From the NCBI GenBank assembly GCA_038209555.1, contig JBBQXP010000105.1, positions 1 to 9,095 of the forward strand: a DNA stretch of 9,095 nt. The letters run 5' to 3'. The position numbers and the translations under genes were made by a program. The stretch comes from DASQGA01 sp038209555 (GTDB lineage: Bacteria > Actinomycetota > Thermoleophilia > Gaiellales > Gaiellaceae). The notes beneath the pieces were generated by a model. It was not told where the DNA came from. It saw only the letters and a list, made by a program, of their open reading frames with translations, and searched no databases. This document shows positions 5,623 through 9,095 of the stretch, piece after piece; positions within the stretch are counted from its first letter, which is position 1; every line of letters starts with the position of its first letter.

Positions 5623-6561
5623 ATGTGCGGAATCGCAGGGATCATCTACCGGGACGGGACGCATGGGATCGGGCGGGACATGACCCAGATGCTCCAGTCG
5701 ATGAAGCACCGAGGGCCCGACTCGACCGGTTTCGCCCTGTACGGACAGAGCAACGGCGCCGGCCACTTCATCATGCGCTACACGCTCGCCGATGCGAACG
5801 ACGCGCGTGACTTCGAGTTCGACAATCGCATCGACCGCCATCAGGACCAGGTCCTCCAGCGGCTGAAGGCGCTCGGCGCGAACGTGAAGGACGTCGAGGA
5901 GGAAACCGACTACGCCTATCGCGTGACGTTCGAGTTTCCCGGCGACCGCCTCAAGGAGCTGACCGACCGAATCGAAGGCATCTCGGGAGCCGAGGTGCTC
6001 TCGCTCGGCCACTCACTCGAGATCATCAAGGACCTCGGCGACGCCGACAGCGTCTGCGACCAGTACGAGCTCGGCGGGTTCAAGGGGACGCACGCGATCG
6101 GCCACGTCCGGATGGCGACCGAGTCGGACGTCGACATCTCGGGCGCGCACCCCTACTGGGCTTATCCCTTCACCGATGTTGCGGTCGTCCACAACGGCCA
6201 GCTGACCAACTACTTCCAGTGGAAGCGCCGGCTCGAGCGCTCGGGGCACCGCTTCCAGTCGGAGTGTGACTCGGAGATCATCGCGGTCTACCTCGCCCAG
6301 AAGATGAGCGAAGGGGCCTCCCTCGACGACGCGATGCGTGACTCGCTCGAGGAGCTCGACGGCGTCTTCACCTATATCGCGGTGACGGAGGACGCGCTCG
6401 GCGTGGCGAAGGACGAGATGGCCGCGAAGCCGCTGGTCCTCTACGAGGCTGACGACCTGGTCGCGCTCGCCTCCGAGGAGATCGCGATCCGGGCGATCGT
6501 CGACCGTGAGATCGACACGTATGACCCGTACGAGGGGGAGGTCATGGTTTGGGCTCGGTAA
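5623..6561 (+). CDS. glxB: class II glutamine amidotransferase subunit (GlxB/MgsA-like, split glutamate synthase)
   Basis: A 312-aa Ntn-hydrolase glutaminase domain. It should release ammonia from glutamine, or the amine from a gamma-glutamyl amide, and pass it to the synthase subunit. The start MCGIAGI places the catalytic nucleophile Cys2 directly after the removable Met. Further motifs are HRGPDSTG (29-36), GHVRMAT (160-166, substrate-binding Arg163), HNGQLTNY (190-197, oxyanion Asn-Gly) and ECDSE (214-218, Asp216). Between HRGPDSTG and GHVRMAT lie about 120 residues, far more than in PurF-type domains; this stretch (about 71-138) looks like an extra alpha/beta, ACT- or ferredoxin-like fold. 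The C-terminus overlaps the glxC start by 13 nt. It corresponds to the N-terminal domain of GltB, to GlxB of rhizobia and to MgsA of N-methylglutamate synthase. Which of these is the true function is inference. Confidence 0.9.
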   Translation: MCGIAGIIYRDGTHGIGRDMTQMLQSMKHRGPDSTGFALYGQSNGAGHFIMRYTLADANDARDFEFDNRIDRHQDQVLQRLKALGANVKDVEEETDYAYRVTFEFPGDRLKELTDRIEGISGAEVLSLGHSLEIIKDLGDADSVCDQYELGGFKGTHAIGHVRMATESDVDISGAHPYWAYPFTDVAVVHNGQLTNYFQWKRRLERSGHRFQSECDSEIIAVYLAQKMSEGASLDDAMRDSLEELDGVFTYIAVTEDALGVAKDEMAAKPLVLYEADDLVALASEEIAIRAIVDREIDTYDPYEGEVMVWAR

Positions 6562-7340
6562 CCGGCGAGAGCCGCATCACGTACGACGCGCGCGGACTTT
6601 CAGAGCCGCACGCCGAGGTTCCCCAGGTTTCGGAGATCCAGGGTGAGACCGCGAGCTTTGATGCCCACGACCTCTCGACGCGGCAGATCAACCTCGAGCT
6701 CCGCTGGCTCCTCTACGAGCAAGGGATCAACGAGGTCACCGTCCGAAACCCGGGCTCGAAGCACTCGCTCGGGGTCGGGATCTTGACTCGCTGCAAGATC
6801 ACCTTCGAGGGCTCTCTCGGCTACTTCGGCTGCGGTCTCATCGACGGGCCGGAGATCCGGATCACCGGCCGGGTCGGCTGGTCGTCGTGCGAAAACATGA
6901 TGTCCGGTGTCGTCGTCGTCGACGGGAACGCAGGCTCGCTGACGGGGGCTGCGCTCCGGGGCGGTGACCTGGTGGTGAAGGGCCAGGTCGGGGCACGGAC
7001 CGGGATCGACCAGAAGGGCGGCACGATCATCACGATGGGCGATGCCGGCTCGATGACCGGCTTCATGATGCAGCGCGGCCGCCAGATCATCTGCGGCAAC
7101 GTCGGCCCGGGCCTCGGCGACTCGATGTACGACGGGACGATCTACGTTGCCGGCAAGGTCAAAGCGCTCGGAATCGACTGCGTGCCGGGCGAGTGGGACG
7201 AGTCCGACACCGAGTTCGTCGAGCGGAAGTTTCGGATCTACGGTCTCGGCGACCCGCCCGAGTTCCAGAAGTTCGTCTGCGGCAAGATGCTCTACAACTA
7301 CGACAACCTCGAGCCTTCCGAGCGGAAGCTCGTCCTTTAG
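6549..7340 (+). CDS. glxC: GXGXG beta-helix subunit (GlxC/MgsB-like, GltB C-terminal domain)
   Basis: A 263-aa protein corresponding to the C-terminal GXGXG domain of GltB, also found in formylmethanofuran dehydrogenase subunit C. In glutamate synthase it forms a right-handed beta-helix that braces the glutaminase and synthase domains; it has no active site of its own. Repeating Gly-rich turns run through about 88-203: GSLGYFGCGLIDGPEI, GRVGWSS, GNAGSLTGAALRGGDL, GQVGARTG, GDAGSMTGFMM, GNVGPGLGDSMYDG. The first 45 residues are non-conserved-looking linker. The start is TTG at 6549, inside the end of glxB and in the +1 frame, preceded by GGGGGAGG (6534-6541) at 7 nt; there is no alternative ATG or GTG near. 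The overlap implies translational coupling and equal amounts of the two subunits. glxD starts 11 nt after its stop. Confidence 0.88.
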   Translation: MGSVTGESRITYDARGLSEPHAEVPQVSEIQGETASFDAHDLSTRQINLELRWLLYEQGINEVTVRNPGSKHSLGVGILTRCKITFEGSLGYFGCGLIDGPEIRITGRVGWSSCENMMSGVVVVDGNAGSLTGAALRGGDLVVKGQVGARTGIDQKGGTIITMGDAGSMTGFMMQRGRQIICGNVGPGLGDSMYDGTIYVAGKVKALGIDCVPGEWDESDTEFVERKFRIYGLGDPPEFQKFVCGKMLYNYDNLEPSERKLVL

Positions 7341-7351
7341 GAGCGCGCGAC

Positions 7352-8830
7352 ATGACGACGAGCGACCGCTACGACCAGGTCGGTGACAACATCGGCAAGG
7401 ACCAGCCCGATCGGCGCACTGTCCTCGGCCGCAGCCCGATCTTCACGCCGGAGGTCCTGAACGACATCCACATGAAGGCCGACCTCGGCCGCTACCGGAT
7501 GCGCGGCTTCTCGATGTTCAAGAAGATCCCGCACTGGGATGACCTCATGTTCATGCCGGGCACGTTGACCCGGTTCGTGATCGAGGGCTACCGCGAGAAG
7601 TGCGAGACGAAGACGATCCTCGGGGCGCGGTTCGCCAAGAACCCGATCGAGCTCGACATCCCGGTCTACATCACGGGCATGAGCTTCGGGGCGCTTTCAC
7701 TCGAGGCGAAGATGGCCCTGGCCAAGGGCGCCTCGATGGCCGGAACGGCCACGTGCTCGGGGGAGGGCGGGATGATCCCGCCGGAGCGCGATCTCTCTAC
7801 CAAGTGGTACTACCAGTGCATCCAGAGCCGGTACGGGTTCAATCCGCACCACCTGATGCTCGCGGACGCCTGCGAGTTCTTCATCGGGCAAGGCTGCAAG
7901 GTCGGGCTCGGCGGTCACCTGATGGGTCAGAAGGTGACCGAACAGGTCGCCGAGATGCGCTCGCTGCCGCCGGGAATCGACCAGCGCTCGCCCGCGCGCC
8001 ATCCGGACTGGCTCGGCCCCGACGACCTCTCACTCAAGATCCAGGAGATCCGCGAGGCGACGGACTACCGGATCCCGATCCAGCTGAAGCTCGGCGCGGC
8101 GCGGGTCTACGACGACGTCCGCATGGCTGCCAAGTGCGGCCCGGACATCATCTACCTCGACGGCGCCGAGGGCGGGACGGGGGCAGGGCCCCACATCGCG
8201 ACCGAGGAGACCGGGATCCCCCTGATGGCGGCGATCCCCGAGGCACGGCGCGCGCTCGAGGACGTCGGGCTCGCGGATGAGATCGATCTCGTCGTTGCGG
8301 GCGGGATCCGAAACGGCGGCGACGTCGCCAAGGCGCTCTCGCTCGGCGCGAAGGCCGTGGCGATCGGCCATGCGGCGCTCGTGGCGCTGAACTGCAATAA
8401 GGAGATCCCCGGCGTCACCGACTATGAGGGCACGATCGGCGTGCCCGCGGGCGAGTGCTACCACTGCCACACCGGCCGCTGCCCCGTCGGGATCACGACA
8501 CAGGATCCGGAGCTTCGGCAGCGCCTGATCGTCGACGAGGCTGCCGAGCGGGTCTACAACTTCCTGCACACGCTGACGCTCGAAGTGCAGATGCTCGCCC
8601 GGGCATGCGGGAAGACGAACATCCACTCGCTCGAGCCCGAGGATCTCTGCGCGCTGACCCTGGAGGCCGCAGCGATGGCGAAGGTGCCGCTCGCCGGCAC
8701 CCAGTACATCCCTGGCGTGACGGAGGAGCGCGCGCTCGGCGAGATCAAGCGGCTGCTCGAGAAGCACCTCGAGTATCCGGTCGACTACCTGCCCGAACAG
8801 CCGGCCGACTTTGCCGGGGCGGGGGATTAG
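7352..8830 (+). CDS. glxD: FMN/Fe-S glutamate synthase domain subunit (GlxD/MgsC-like)
   Basis: A 492-aa (beta/alpha)8 synthase subunit, the counterpart of the GltB central and FMN-binding domain. It should join ammonia or an amine to 2-oxoglutarate and reduce it via FMN. Visible motifs are GMSFGALSLEAK (109-120), GEGGM (137-141), IQLKLGAAR (243-251, here LKLGA instead of VKL-type), DGAEGGTGAGP (270-280), the phosphate-binding GGIRNGGDVAKALSLGAKAVAIG (about 317-339, in two halves) and the cluster segment with C369, C372 and C377 leading into CPVGITTQDPEL. The Cys spacing (x2, x4) is like archaeal-type and MgsC-like proteins; long GltB has a wider first gap. AGGAG (7339-7343) lies 8 nt before the ATG. 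Upstream frame 7193-7351 is a shadow of glxC. A reductase partner such as GltD is not in the window, so the electron donor is unknown. Confidence 0.92.
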   Translation: MTTSDRYDQVGDNIGKDQPDRRTVLGRSPIFTPEVLNDIHMKADLGRYRMRGFSMFKKIPHWDDLMFMPGTLTRFVIEGYREKCETKTILGARFAKNPIELDIPVYITGMSFGALSLEAKMALAKGASMAGTATCSGEGGMIPPERDLSTKWYYQCIQSRYGFNPHHLMLADACEFFIGQGCKVGLGGHLMGQKVTEQVAEMRSLPPGIDQRSPARHPDWLGPDDLSLKIQEIREATDYRIPIQLKLGAARVYDDVRMAAKCGPDIIYLDGAEGGTGAGPHIATEETGIPLMAAIPEARRALEDVGLADEIDLVVAGGIRNGGDVAKALSLGAKAVAIGHAALVALNCNKEIPGVTDYEGTIGVPAGECYHCHTGRCPVGITTQDPELRQRLIVDEAAERVYNFLHTLTLEVQMLARACGKTNIHSLEPEDLCALTLEAAAMAKVPLAGTQYIPGVTEERALGEIKRLLEKHLEYPVDYLPEQPADFAGAGD

Positions 8831-8835
8831 ATCTG

Positions 8836-9095
8836 ATGTCGACGCAGCAGCCCGAGCACATCCGGTCGATCGACTCCGAATATCTCTCAGGCAAGCGGTT
8901 TCCCTACCAGGAGGACATCTCCCTCCTCGACGACGTCGATCTCCAGGCGGCGACCCCGGGCGAGGACATCAACTGGCTCGAGGACGTCGAGCTTCTGGAG
9001 GAGGAAGGGACGCCTGCGGTGTTCGACCGCTACTCGAACTCGTTCCTGAAGATCCATTTCCCGATTCCGGAAGGCCGCGAGCACGAGATCGCGCG
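8836..9095 (+). CDS. unrecognised acidic protein, 5' part only
   Basis: An open frame starts at ATG 8836, 5 nt after the glxD stop, and runs past the window end (86 residues seen). The visible N-terminus is soluble, strongly acidic and without signal peptide, membrane segment or Cys. It has two similar short stretches, ISLLDDVDLQ (about 28-37) and INWLEDVELLEE (about 45-56), each with the pattern of a hydrophobic pair, two acidic residues, Val, acidic, Leu. FDRYSNSFLKIHFPIP follows (64-79). The tight spacing places it in the glnT-glx operon, so a link to the same metabolism is likely. It does not look like an ammonium transporter, PII protein, GltD or sarcosine-oxidase-like Mgd subunit start. 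I do not recognise the family and the rest of the gene is needed. Confidence 0.8.
   Translation, partial: MSTQQPEHIRSIDSEYLSGKRFPYQEDISLLDDVDLQAATPGEDINWLEDVELLEEEGTPAVFDRYSNSFLKIHFPIPEGREHEIA

Noticed and set aside
8030..8767. Minus-strand open frame of 245 codons
   Set aside because: It is antisense to glxD, whose FMN and Fe-S motifs are clear.
1..9095. CRISPR array, tRNA or rRNA gene, transposase or phage genes
   Set aside because: I found no direct-repeat/spacer array, no cloverleaf candidate and no integrase, transposase or phage-type protein in any supported frame.

Overview
This is a GC-rich bacterial window of tightly packed genes. Gene content, leaderless-looking starts, GTG/TTG starts and the protein sequences suggest a high-GC actinobacterium, perhaps Thermoleophilia-like. 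That placement is inference; there is no rRNA or marker gene to confirm it.

Left part (2-1727, minus strand): the purine genes purD and purE overlap slightly. A compact 65-bp divergent region (1728-1792) separates purD from a plus-strand pair: a 106-aa acidic helical protein of unknown function, then an AEC (auxin efflux carrier) family permease. The divergent region looks like two back-to-back leaderless promoters sharing one upstream element. The permease converges, with a 6-bp gap, on a minus-strand gene for a secreted 238-aa protein of unknown function.

A 254-bp intergenic region (3764-4017) follows. It carries three successive inverted repeats and then a promoter with a consensus -35 box, reading right.

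Right part (4018-9095, plus strand): a nitrogen-assimilation type operon. It begins with a GlnT/GmaS-type glutamine synthetase homologue. Next comes a glutamate synthase large subunit split over three genes: class II amidotransferase (GlxB/MgsA-like), GXGXG beta-helix (GlxC/MgsB-like) and FMN/Fe-S synthase domain (GlxD/MgsC-like). An unrecognised acidic protein follows and is cut by the window end. The set matches the rhizobial glx/glnT genes and the gmaS-mgsABC module of the N-methylglutamate pathway. It may therefore handle ammonium or a small amine through a gamma-glutamyl amide and glutamate (or N-substituted glutamate). The sequence alone does not settle which.

The most striking non-coding structure is a 163-bp imperfect palindrome (5435-5597). 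It fills nearly all the space between the synthetase and the amidotransferase gene and starts inside the synthetase stop codon. It is either a palindromic mobile or repeat element (MITE/ERIC-like) or a long hairpin in the operon mRNA.
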